A DNA stretch of 64,000 nucleotides from JANRJY01 sp033763735 (GTDB lineage Bacteria; Bacteroidota; Bacteroidia; Cytophagales; UBA9547). The position numbers and the translations under genes are program-made. The notes beneath the pieces were generated by a model. The model did no database searches. It saw only the letters and a program-made list of their open reading frames with translations, and had not been told where the DNA came from. Shown one piece after another: positions 38,022 through 47,800 of the stretch (positions within the stretch are counted from its first letter, which is position 1; every line of letters begins with the position of its first letter). The stretch lies in NCBI GenBank assembly GCA_033763735.1, contig JANRJY010000106.1, positions 11,263 through 75,262 of the forward strand, in the 5' to 3' direction.

Positions 38022-38048
38022 AAACTAATAACTAATAACTAATAACTA
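38022..38048. repeat. (aataact)n tract overlapping the ispG stop
   Basis: Units of actaata are repeated about three times. On the minus strand the last sense codon and stop of ispG (TAT TAG) form the first unit of the repeat. Confidence 0.7.
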
Positions 38049-40006
38049 CCTTCAATCCAATTTCCATCCTCTTTTATCAATTCAATAAGTTCATCAAGGG
38101 CGTTTTCAGCTTCTACGGAACGTTTGATCACTTCCTTGCCTCTATATAAGGCTATTTTGTCCTTACCTACCCCTACATAGCCGTAGTCCGCATCGGCCAT
38201 TTCACCGGGTCCATTCACAATGCAACCCATTATGCCTATCTTAATGCCTTTCAAATGATCAGTTCGTTTCCGAATCATAGCGGTAGTTTCTTGCAAATCA
38301 AACAAAGTCCTTCCGCATGAAGGGCAAGAAATATATTCTGTCTTAGACATACGCATGCGGGCAGCTTGAAGAATTCCAAAAGCCGTTTCGTTGTATTTTT
38401 TAAGCAACTGATGATCAGATGGTTGATTCAACAATTCAGTGGAAAGAAATATGCCATCACCAAAGCCATCGATAAATAAGCCTCCGGTGTCGGTAGCGCT
38501 ACTTAAAAGAAACTGATCGTCAGTAAGTTGAGGGAATTTTCTTTTGATTATTATTGGTGCATGAACCCCGTTTTCAGTCAAATAAAAACACACTCTCCTC
38601 AATGCGGACATTGCATGCTCATTATTAGTATCAATAATTAAAATTACGTTTTTGTCAGCATTTACCTTTGCATAAAATTCATCCGTCAAGGATTTATAAT
38701 TAGTCTCAACAAAATGAATGTTGTTAGGTATTTGATTTCTTAAATATTCATTTGAGGTCAATAAAGGGTATCTGTGATTTTTGTCTGTTAATTTTTCCCA
38801 AACAGAATAATTCAGTATTTCCTTTAACCCATTGGGAAGCATATAGTTAATGGGATGATTACCAGAATAAATATAGTCACATCCTTGATCATTCATGTTC
38901 CATTTGTCCGTTAATGGAAAATAAAAATGTCCTACCGTTTTTAAATCTGTAACTCTTATTTTATCTAAAGAACTAAAATCTGCTATAACTCTAGGAACAT
39001 TGTGACCGCCAATATTTCCTACTTCGTTCGTTTTATATCTATTGTATTCATATGGATTGATGGGGCTGATTTCAATTGGTTTAATTGGCTTATGACCCAA
39101 TCTGTTATTGTACCTTTCAATCAATGCCTTGGCTACAGGCATTTCAAATTCCGGATCTTCTGTTAGCGACACTCTAACAGTATCACCCAATCCATCTTCC
39201 AAAAGCGCACCTATACCAACAGCAGATTTTATTCGACCATCTTCGGCTTCACCGGCTTCTGTTACACCCAAGTGCAATGGATATGGCCTCAAACCCTCTT
39301 CCTCCAACTTATTGACCAGCAATCGATATGCCTGAACCATCACCTGAGTATTGCTTGCTTTCATCGATACCACCAGATTATAATAACCTTCTGATTCGCA
39401 TATTCTTATAAATTCAAGTGCTGATTCAACCATTCCTATTGGCGTGTCACCATATCGACTCAAAATTCTATCGGACAACGAACCATGATTGGTACCAATT
39501 CGCATTGCGGTTCCGTACTCTTTGCAAATTTTTAAAAGCGGCAAAAATTTAGTTCTAATTCGCTCTAATTCAGCTTGATAGGTTTGGTCAGTGTATTCAA
39601 TGTTTTCAAAACGCTTTTTGTCCGCATAATTACCCGGATTGATTCGAACCTTTTCTACAATTCGAGCAGCGAGCTCTGCTGCATTAGGCGTAAAATGAAT
39701 ATCGGCAACGATGGGTGTGAAATAGCCTCTAGCGTGCAATTCTTTCTTGATTTCGGCTAAGTTTTGGGCTTCCTTTACACTTGGAGCCGTTATTCGAACC
39801 AGTTCACAGCCTGCTTTAATCATCCGGATAGATTGTTCTACCGAACCCATTGTATCCATGGTATCGACCGTAGTCATGGACTGGACACGAATAGGATGCA
39901 TCGAACCCATTTTGAGGTCACCGATAGATACTTCTATTGTTTTCCTTCGACTGTATTCGGTAAGGCTATTGCAGTATTTGTAAGGGTGGATTATTGTAGT
40001 AGGCAT
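38039..40006 (-). CDS. ispG: 4-hydroxy-3-methylbut-2-en-1-yl diphosphate synthase, long form
   Basis: A protein of 655 residues. It catalyses the penultimate step of the MEP isoprenoid pathway, reducing MEcPP to HMBPP. The [4Fe-4S] ligands are visible near the C-terminus: Cys561, Cys564 (SCPSCGRTL), Cys595 (GIMGCIVNGPGE) and Glu602. The TIM barrel is N-terminal (PIRVQSMTTVDT; VRINPGNY). An extra ~250-residue central domain makes it the long three-domain form found in plants, Chlamydiae and Bacteroidota, compared with ~370 residues in E. coli. Confidence 0.97.
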   Translation of the reverse strand: MPTTIIHPYKYCNSLTEYSRRKTIEVSIGDLKMGSMHPIRVQSMTTVDTMDTMGSVEQSIRMIKAGCELVRITAPSVKEAQNLAEIKKELHARGYFTPIVADIHFTPNAAELAARIVEKVRINPGNYADKKRFENIEYTDQTYQAELERIRTKFLPLLKICKEYGTAMRIGTNHGSLSDRILSRYGDTPIGMVESALEFIRICESEGYYNLVVSMKASNTQVMVQAYRLLVNKLEEEGLRPYPLHLGVTEAGEAEDGRIKSAVGIGALLEDGLGDTVRVSLTEDPEFEMPVAKALIERYNNRLGHKPIKPIEISPINPYEYNRYKTNEVGNIGGHNVPRVIADFSSLDKIRVTDLKTVGHFYFPLTDKWNMNDQGCDYIYSGNHPINYMLPNGLKEILNYSVWEKLTDKNHRYPLLTSNEYLRNQIPNNIHFVETNYKSLTDEFYAKVNADKNVILIIDTNNEHAMSALRRVCFYLTENGVHAPIIIKRKFPQLTDDQFLLSSATDTGGLFIDGFGDGIFLSTELLNQPSDHQLLKKYNETAFGILQAARMRMSKTEYISCPSCGRTLFDLQETTAMIRKRTDHLKGIKIGIMGCIVNGPGEMADADYGYVGVGKDKIALYRGKEVIKRSVEAENALDELIELIKEDGNWIEGSY

Positions 40007-40173
40007 GAACTTGATGAATTTTATATTCTAAATCTTAAATGTTTAATGTTAAATTTTAAAGGAATACAAACTATTATTTTATGAAGGATTTTAAATATTT
40101 TTTAAAAAACAGGTTTAAAGCATAATTGTTATTTAGAACCATAAATTTAAAATTTAACCTTTAACATTCAACA

Positions 40174-40803
40174 TTACTTTAGCCAAGCCTCAGGAGCTTT
40201 TCTCCATTCATTCAATGAAGCAATTGCTTTAGCATCAAATGCTTTATTTGCTTCACATATTTGAATAAGCTGGCTATAATTGGTAAGGGTAAACAATGGA
40301 ATACCTGCTTTTTTGAAATTATCATCTGCCACACCAAATCCATAGGTAAAAATGGCCACCATTCCGAGTATTTCGGCTCCTGCATCCTTTAGAGCCTCGG
40401 CAGCTTTAAGTGAGCTGCCTCCGGTCGATATCAGGTCCTCAACCAAAACCACTTTTTGTCCTTTCGAAATTCTTCCTTCTATAAGGTTTTCCATCCCATG
40501 GTCTTTGGGTTTGGGGCGTACATAAACCAATGGCAACTTCATTTCGTCAGCTACCAATGCTCCTTGCGGAATACCTGCAGTTGCTACACCCGCGATTACT
40601 TCTGCACCCTTGAAATGAGATCGAACCATCGCAGTTAATCCGCTCTTAATCAATGTTCTGACCTCAGGAAAAGAAAGAGTCAGTCGATTGTCACAATATA
40701 TGGGTGAGTTCCATCCTGAACTCCATTTGAATGGTTGGTCTGGCCTGAGCTTAATCGCTTCAATGCGTAATAGCTCATTGGCAATTTGTATAGATATGTC
40801 CAA
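40174..40803 (-). CDS. pyrE: Orotate phosphoribosyltransferase
   Basis: A protein of 209 residues. It converts orotate and PRPP to OMP in pyrimidine synthesis. The PRPP-binding loop is VVLVEDLISTGGSS, and VYVRPKPKDHG carries the flexible-loop lysines. FKWSSGWNSPIYCDNR at the N-terminus is characteristic. A low-complexity AT tract follows the stop. Confidence 0.97.
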   Translation of the reverse strand: MDISIQIANELLRIEAIKLRPDQPFKWSSGWNSPIYCDNRLTLSFPEVRTLIKSGLTAMVRSHFKGAEVIAGVATAGIPQGALVADEMKLPLVYVRPKPKDHGMENLIEGRISKGQKVVLVEDLISTGGSSLKAAEALKDAGAEILGMVAIFTYGFGVADDNFKKAGIPLFTLTNYSQLIQICEANKAFDAKAIASLNEWRKAPEAWLK

Positions 40804-40898
40804 GTGAATATTTTTTAAAACAAATATGCCTAATTTTTATTATTTTCAACGGATATATCTTAAAATCGAAGCTATTTTGATTTCACTTAGACTCAAAC

Positions 40899-41564
40899 AT
40901 GAAATTATTCCTCAATGACACGCGTGTAAAACTGCGCCAAATCAATCCAAAACTACCTCAAAATCAAGAATTAAATGAAATATCAATTTCTAATCCTCTC
41001 ATTGTAAAAGAAGAAATTGATGAAATAAAAGTGATAAGTAAAGACACTGTATCATTTGCACAAATCATAGATTACATAAGAACTACAAAATTTAAAAAAG
41101 TTAAAGATTTTATTATTTATATTCCTGATATTGAACAATATAAATTGGAATTAAAGAATAAATTCAAAATAATAAAAGCCGCTGGAGGAATTGTAAAAAA
41201 AGCTGATAAAATACTTTTGATATATCGATTGGGAAACTGGGACTTACCCAAAGGAAAAATAGAAGATGGCGAGCCTGCAAGTGATTGCGCTATTCGTGAA
41301 ATTGAAGAAGAATGTGGCGTCATTGCAGAAATAGATGAAAAGTTCTTATCTACCTGGCACTCATATTCAGAGAAAAACAAACCTACCCTTAAGAAAACTA
41401 CTTGGTACATTATGAATATGACCAATGACAAAAAAATGAAACCGCAGCGTGAGGAAAATATTGAAGATATTCGATGGGTTACCATAGCAGATGCATTAAA
41501 ACTGACAGAGAAAAGTTATTCATCTATCAGATATGTATTAAAAAAGTATTCAAAAATAAGTTGA
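40899..41564 (+). CDS. Nudix hydrolase with N-terminal extension
   Basis: A protein of 221 residues. The Nudix box GX5EX7REUXEEXGU is exact at residues 119-141 (GKIEDGE ... REIEEECGV). The ~90 residues before it form a separate small domain that I do not recognise; the same extension is, from memory, common in Bacteroidota Nudix proteins. It hydrolyses a nucleoside diphosphate linked to some moiety; the substrate cannot be predicted. It is divergent from pyrE, with 95 bases between starts. Confidence 0.9.
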   Translation: MKLFLNDTRVKLRQINPKLPQNQELNEISISNPLIVKEEIDEIKVISKDTVSFAQIIDYIRTTKFKKVKDFIIYIPDIEQYKLELKNKFKIIKAAGGIVKKADKILLIYRLGNWDLPKGKIEDGEPASDCAIREIEEECGVIAEIDEKFLSTWHSYSEKNKPTLKKTTWYIMNMTNDKKMKPQREENIEDIRWVTIADALKLTEKSYSSIRYVLKKYSKIS

Positions 41565-41634
41565 TATTCTCATTTAAACATTGTTTTAAAGTATAGTCTA
41601 TCTTATAATCCACTAATGTGGTATATGAGACCTC

Positions 41635-41696
41635 GAACGTGTACCAAAATATCGACTTTTGGTACACGTTTTAAGAACGTGTACCATTATGGTACA
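41635..41696. promoter_or_regulatory. Double GTACC hairpin element upstream of tex
   Basis: A perfect 14-bp inverted repeat, AACGTGTACCAAAA (41636-41649) and its complement (41657-41670), flanks a 7-base loop. The 12-mer GAACGTGTACCA recurs exactly 40 bases later (41675-41686), within a second palindrome, TGTACCAT-T-ATGGTACA (41680-41696). It lies 35 bases before tex and 70 after the Nudix stop. It could be an operator or an intergenic hairpin. No U-tract follows, so a terminator is less likely. Confidence 0.55.
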
Positions 41697-41730
41697 TGAC
41701 AAAATTGAATAAAAAAATGATTATTAAAAA

Positions 41731-43860
41731 ATGAATTTACAGGAGTTTATACCCCTAATTTCCAGCACATTAAACATAGCCACAAAACAGGTAAATACTA
41801 CTATTCAACTTTTAAACGAAGGGGGCACCGTTCCATTTATAGCTCGTTACAGGAAAGAAAAAACAAATGGATTGGATGAAGTTCAAATTGAACAAATTCG
41901 CTTACTTAACATCAAATTCACAGAGCTTGTCAAAAGAAAGCAACTTGTTATTCAAACGATTCAAGAACAAGGCAAACTTACAGATGAACTCAAAAAACAA
42001 ATTGTTGAATGTTGGGATCCTCATATACTGGAAGATATTTATTTGCCATACAAACCCAAACGCAAAACCAAAGCCTCCATTGCACGCGATAAAGGACTTG
42101 AACCATTGGCATTGTGGATTATGAAAGAATGGCCCACAAGCCTTCGGAGCGAGGTCAGCAAATATGTAAACAAAAAGGTAAGCAGCGAAGACGAAGCGCT
42201 GGAAGGTGCGCGAGATATTATAGCCGAAATTGTTAATGAAGACGCATACGCAAGAAGTATTGTTCGAAATGTATTTTCAAAACAAGCCATTATCAGCACT
42301 AAACTCCAAAAAGGAAAAGATAAAGAAGGAGAAAAATACAAAGACTACTTCAAGTTTGAAGAAATGTTAAGTAAATGCCCTTCTCATAGGCTTTTGGCCA
42401 TGTTCAGAGGCGAAAACGAAGGCTTCCTTAAGCTCTCCATTGAACCTGATAATGTAGAAACAGCCATTTATAAGTTGGAAAATTATTTTGTCAGACATAA
42501 GAATGAAACAAGCAAGCAATTTCGCATAGCAGTGAATGATTCCTACAAAAGACTTATAGCCCCTTCAATCGAAAATGAGTTTAGAGCAATTGCCAAAATA
42601 AAAGCAGACGAAGAGGCAATCAAAGTGTTTGCCGAAAATCTGAAACAGTTACTATTGGCTCCTCCACTTGGAAGCAAAAGAATCCTTGCTATAGACCCCG
42701 GTATTAGAACCGGTTGCAAAGTGGTATGTATCAATGAAGAAGGAAAGTTATTGACCGATGACATCATCTATCCATTTGAACCTCAAAGAGATATCAAAGG
42801 AGCAACAGAAACGCTAATTTCATTGGTATCCAAGCACAAAGTAGAGGCTATTGCCATTGGAAATGGTACCGCGGGAAGAGAAACCGAAGAAATTGTTCGA
42901 AAAATATCATTTCCTCATAACGTACAAATATTTTTAGTTAATGAAAGTGGGGCCTCTATTTATTCTGCCTCAGAAATTGCCAGAGAAGAATTTCCAAAAA
43001 AAGATATTACCGTCAGAGGTGCTGTATCCATTGGTCGTCGTTTAGCCGACCCATTGGCCGAACTAGTCAAAATTGATCCAAAATCCATTGGAGTTGGTCA
43101 GTATCAACACGATGTAGATCAAAACAAACTCAAAGAAAGTCTGGATGCGGTTGTAGTTAGTTGTGTGAATAATGTGGGTGTCAACTTAAATACGGCAAGC
43201 AAAAGTTTGTTGACATATGTATCAGGATTGGGTCCACAATTAGCAACCAATATCATCGAATATCGGAATACCAATGGTGCATTTGTTTCTAGAGATCAAC
43301 TGAAGAAAATACCTAGGTTAGGAGAAAAAGCATTTGAACAATGTGCCGCATTTTTAAGAATTCCTAATGGTAAAAACGTATTGGACAACAGTGCAGTTCA
43401 TCCGGAAAGCTATGATATCGTCTCAAAAATGGCTATGGCCAATAATTGTACCGTAAATGACCTCATCAAAAACGAAGGAATCCGCAAAAGCATTAAGCCT
43501 GAGCAATTTGTCACGGCCACAGCTGGACTACCAACCATTAATGATATTCTACAAGAGCTTGCTAAACCGGGTCGCGATCCGAGAGCGGCTATTGAGGAAT
43601 TTAAATTTTCTGACATCAAAAAACCGGAAGACCTTTATGAAGGCATGGTGCTACCCGGAATAGTGACCAACATTACCAAATTTGGCTGTTTTGTTGATAT
43701 TGGCGTCAAACAAGACGGTTTGGTTCATATATCACAAATGGCTGACAAATATGTATCCGATCCTAACCTTGTTGTGAAACTACAACAAAAAGTAAAGGTC
43801 AAGGTGATGGAGGTAGATGTAACTCGAAAGAGAATTAGTCTGTCAATGAAGGGGTTGTAA
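41731..43860 (+). CDS. tex: Tex-like RNA-binding transcription accessory protein
   Basis: A protein of 709 residues with the Tex domain order: N-terminal helical region (GGTVPFIARYRKEKTNGLDE), YqgF/RNase H-like domain (LAIDPGIRTGCKVV, ~320-450), helix-hairpin-helix motifs (LTYVSGLGPQLATNIIEYR, LKKIPRLGEKAFEQCA), and a C-terminal S1 RNA-binding domain (LPGIVTNITKFGCFVDIGV, ~640-709). It binds nucleic acid and affects transcription and RNA fate. Slightly short of the ~770 residues of E. coli YhgF but complete in domains. Confidence 0.96.
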   Translation: MNLQEFIPLISSTLNIATKQVNTTIQLLNEGGTVPFIARYRKEKTNGLDEVQIEQIRLLNIKFTELVKRKQLVIQTIQEQGKLTDELKKQIVECWDPHILEDIYLPYKPKRKTKASIARDKGLEPLALWIMKEWPTSLRSEVSKYVNKKVSSEDEALEGARDIIAEIVNEDAYARSIVRNVFSKQAIISTKLQKGKDKEGEKYKDYFKFEEMLSKCPSHRLLAMFRGENEGFLKLSIEPDNVETAIYKLENYFVRHKNETSKQFRIAVNDSYKRLIAPSIENEFRAIAKIKADEEAIKVFAENLKQLLLAPPLGSKRILAIDPGIRTGCKVVCINEEGKLLTDDIIYPFEPQRDIKGATETLISLVSKHKVEAIAIGNGTAGRETEEIVRKISFPHNVQIFLVNESGASIYSASEIAREEFPKKDITVRGAVSIGRRLADPLAELVKIDPKSIGVGQYQHDVDQNKLKESLDAVVVSCVNNVGVNLNTASKSLLTYVSGLGPQLATNIIEYRNTNGAFVSRDQLKKIPRLGEKAFEQCAAFLRIPNGKNVLDNSAVHPESYDIVSKMAMANNCTVNDLIKNEGIRKSIKPEQFVTATAGLPTINDILQELAKPGRDPRAAIEEFKFSDIKKPEDLYEGMVLPGIVTNITKFGCFVDIGVKQDGLVHISQMADKYVSDPNLVVKLQQKVKVKVMEVDVTRKRISLSMKGL

Positions 43861-43874
43861 CTCAATTTAAAGCT

Positions 43875-44723
43875 TTATCCAAAGTTGCTAACATACATAG
43901 TTGGTGAAAAATTGGTCACCATTTTAAAAGTCCTGTTAAAATTGGAGAGATTATAAAATCCGCATTCATCACTAATTTGGCTAATTGAAAGTTCTTTTGC
44001 AAGTAAAAGTTGGCATGCGTGTCCAATTCTAATTTCACTTAATACACTTGAAAATGTCTTTTTTGTCTTGTGTTTAAAATATCTTGAAAATGCTTGAGGT
44101 GTGAGGTGAACCTTTTGAGCAATGTCGTCCAAATAAATCTCCTTTTTGAAATTTTCAAGCAGATAAGTAAACACTTCTTTCATTCGTTGTTCGTCTTCAG
44201 TGTTATGACCAAAGTTATAACCAGCAGTAGATTGTGTTTCATATTCATCACTTTGTGCTATTAAGTTCAAAATTTGTAATAATAAAATTATCCTATCCAA
44301 ATCCGACTTTTGTAACATTTCCTTCATCAATTTTACTACATTTTTCTTAGTTGATCCGTTAATTACAATCCCTTGATTTGTCTTTTGAAACAAACGCTTA
44401 ACGGCAATTAACTCTTGCTTTTCAATAAAATCTTTACCTAAAAATTCCGGTAAAAACTGGATTACGATTTGGCGACAGACATTTGATTTTTTAATTGAAG
44501 TAGATTTCCATAAATGCGGAAGCCAAGGACCTGTCATTATTAAATCTTCTGTTTCTATATTTGAAACTTTATTACCAATAATTTTTTGTCCCTCTCCTTC
44601 GAGTATTACACTTAGTTCAATTTCCGGATGATTATGCAGGGGAATGTCAAAATATTCGAACGTTTCTTCCTTAATCAAAAGACTGGAATTGTTCAATGGA
44701 ACTTTTTCAAATTGAAGCTTCAT
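43875..44723 (-). CDS. AraC-family transcriptional regulator with cupin N-terminus
   Basis: A protein of 282 residues. The N-terminal cupin sensing domain (PLHNHPEIELSVILEGEGQ) precedes a double helix-turn-helix (YLDDIAQKVHLTPQAFSRYF and ISQISDECGFYNLSNFNRTF). It is divergent from the sugar-dehydrogenase operon, with 126 bases between starts. Two direct repeats in that gap are spaced like AraC half-sites. It probably activates the 44850-49996 genes in response to a sugar or sugar acid. Confidence 0.93.
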   Translation of the reverse strand: MKLQFEKVPLNNSSLLIKEETFEYFDIPLHNHPEIELSVILEGEGQKIIGNKVSNIETEDLIMTGPWLPHLWKSTSIKKSNVCRQIVIQFLPEFLGKDFIEKQELIAVKRLFQKTNQGIVINGSTKKNVVKLMKEMLQKSDLDRIILLLQILNLIAQSDEYETQSTAGYNFGHNTEDEQRMKEVFTYLLENFKKEIYLDDIAQKVHLTPQAFSRYFKHKTKKTFSSVLSEIRIGHACQLLLAKELSISQISDECGFYNLSNFNRTFKMVTNFSPTMYVSNFG

Positions 44724-44763
44724 TTGTATTAATTATGGAAATAAGCATTAAAATTAACAGATA

Positions 44764-44807
44764 TATTGTTAATTTTTCATTAGTTATTGTTAAAAATTGG
44801 TAACCAA
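44764..44807. promoter_or_regulatory. Probable AraC-type operator: two TATTGTTAA direct repeats plus palindrome
   Basis: TATTGTTAA occurs at 44764-44772 and 44785-44793, exactly 21 bases (two helical turns) apart, as is usual for AraC-family half-sites. The palindrome TTGGTAACCAA follows at 44797-44807. All lie upstream of the -7-like box of the dehydrogenase gene and between the divergent regulator and its likely target. Confidence 0.55.
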
Positions 44808-44825
44808 AAAACAAAATGGGTGTAT

Positions 44826-44833
44826 TACCTTTG
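44826..44833 (+). promoter_or_regulatory. -7 box TACCTTTG of the sugar-dehydrogenase operon
   Basis: An exact TAnnTTTG match 16 bases before the ATG at 44850. No TTTG is found at -33, consistent with activator dependence on the AraC-type sites just upstream. Confidence 0.5.
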
Positions 44834-44849
44834 AAAATATTATTAAAAA

Positions 44850-47800
44850 ATGATACGAATAACTTATATTATTTTAGTAGCTATAGGAATTGAAATGTTG
44901 CTTTCTGGTTGTGGCGAAAAAACTAAAAATAATTCAAAACCTGAAGAGAATAGATTCACTAAAAAGATTTTGGTTGAAGGTCAGCTTAATCCAATGGAGT
45001 TGGAAGTAGCTAAGGATGGGAAAGTATTTTTTATTTTAGGAGATGGAGCAATCAAATACTTTGACCAAACAACTAAAAAAATCAAAGAAGTAGGCAGAAT
45101 TAAAGTAAAGAATGATGCTGAACATGGATTAATAGGTTTTGTGTTAGATCCAAATTTTGAAAAAAACGGCTGGATTTATATGCAATACATGGTGGAAGAC
45201 TCAATGATTGAGGCCAGAGTGGCAAGAATAACGATGGTTAACGATACCTTGGACTATGGTTCAGAGAAAATCTATTTAAGATATAACTATGGTGGAAATT
45301 GCTGCCATACAGGTGGCTCTATGGCCATGGACTCAAAAGGTAACTTGTATATTGCTACCGCAGATAATACGGATGCTTTTTCAACTTATTACTCCGTGTC
45401 GGACGACAGACCTGGTTTAGAAAAAAACGATGGACTACGGTCATCAGCAAATACAAATGATTATAGAGGTAAAATATTAAAAATTCATCCGGAAAAGGAT
45501 GGCACATTTACCATTCCGGAAGGCAATTTATTCCCGAAAGACTCAAAAAACGCAAAACCTGAAATATTTGTGATGGGTTGCCGCAATCCGTTCAGAATAT
45601 CGATTGATAGGGCAACAGATATATTGTACTGGGGTGAAGTTGGACCCGATGCCTCTGTTGATAGTACCTGGGGTCCCAAAGGATATGATGAATTTAATAG
45701 AACCGATAAAGCAGGAAATTTTGGTTGGCCTATGTTTATTGGTAACAATAAAGCCTACAGTCGAATTGATTTTACAAACAATTCTGTAATTGGAATCAAT
45801 GATGCTAAAAAACCTATTAATTATTCTAAAAACAATACAGGAATAGTAGAATTACCTCCTGCTCAACCCGCATTCATTTATTACCCATATGATGAATCAA
45901 AAGAATTTCCATGGACAGGTGTAGGCGGAAGAACAGCCATTGGGGGTCCTGTATATCATTATGACCCAAAATTGAATTCAACGGTAAAATTTCCTGATTA
46001 CTTTGACAAAAAGTGGATTATTGCCGACTGGATGCGCAACTGGATTAAATCGGTAGAAATCAATGATAAAGATGAACCGGGGGAAGTGTATTCCATTATG
46101 CCCAAAACAGAATTCAAAAAACCTATTGACTTGACTTTTGGACCGGATGGAGCTCTTTATGCTATAGAATTTGGGTCGGCATGGTCGAACAATAAAGACA
46201 CTAAAATTATCAAAATCGAGTATAATACCGGAAATAGAAATCCTGAAGCACATATTGAAGCCAAAAGTTTCTTTGGAAGTGCACCTTACACCGTTACTTT
46301 ATCAGGATTAAGTTCTTTTGATTTAGATCAAGAAAAATTACAATATGAGTGGAGAGATAATGAAAATAAAGTATTTTCAAAAGAAGCCTTAGTCATTTAT
46401 ACATTTGACAAACCGGGTAAATACAAAATAGGACTTACTGTAGTTGATACCAAAGGTGCAAGAAATGAAAAGGAAGAAACCTTTGAAATAGGTAATGCAA
46501 AGCCGGAATTGAGTATTAAGCTTCAAAATAACACTTTCTACTTTGACACAACTTCGTATGAAATCATAGTCAATGACGAAGAAGATGGCACACTGGGTAA
46601 AGGTATTGCACAAAAAGATGTAAAAGTAAGTTTTGCGATGCTGACGTCTGATAAAGTACTCAAAGAAAAAGATGGAGAGAATCAAGTGTTTTTTAAAGGG
46701 GAAGTTTTGGTAAACGAAAGTGATTGTGGAGCCTGCCACTTAGTAAGTGGAAAATCCATTGGTCCCAGTTTTGAACAAGTAGCCGAACGTTATGCTAAAA
46801 ATGCTTCAAATATTGATAAATTGGCCAACAAAGTAATTCAAGGAGGCGGTGGAAACTGGAATGCCAGGCATCAAATGAGTGCGCATCCGCAACTTACTTA
46901 TGGTCAAGCCCGGGAAATGGTGAATTATATATTGTCAATTGCAAATGAGCGAAATATATCCAGCGAATTAAATACCACGGGTTGCTTATATTCCGACTCG
47001 TTGGTTCGAAGCAAGGATGCCCCAAAATACATCATTTCAGCAAACTACACTGATAAAGGAAATGCAAATGCTGCGCCATTATCAGCGAAACAAATGATTT
47101 CACTGCGAAATACTAAAATTTTTCCAAACGAATTTGACAACATATTTGATGCAAGTATTTCGGATAACCAATTCCGAGGAAATCATGCTTCTTGGGCAAT
47201 GATGAAAAACATAGATTTTACTTCTATTAAGCAACTGATAATCAATGCAAAAGGAGGAGGAACTATTGATGTAAAATTGGATAGTATTACCGGAAAAACA
47301 ATTGGTTCATTTGCTCTACCTGAGGATATGTCACTTACAATATCACAAACCCAAATTGAAAAATTCAAAGGATTTCATGATGTATATATTGTTTGTAACA
47401 ATTTGAAATCCAGACTTTTCAACTACCAAATTAATTGGATAAAATTCAGTCCGGTTATTTCAGATATTCCTGATTTGAATCAAACACCCATATTGCAATT
47501 GTCAAATAAATGGAAATTCATTAATAAAGATGATTTAAGATATGCTGACCCAAATTTGAACACTAATAACTGGAAAACACTCAATATTCCATCAAAATGG
47601 CAAGATTATGGCTATCAATATGCGGGTATTGCATGGTATCGTCAACAAGTCGTAATTCCTTCCACCTTTAAAAAATATCTTGAATCCAAAAGTTCCATTC
47701 CACTTGATTTAATATTGACATTAGGCGAAATAGATGATGCTGATGAGGTTTATCTGAATGGAAAACTAATTGGAAAATCAGGAATTTTCAATCCTTTTAA

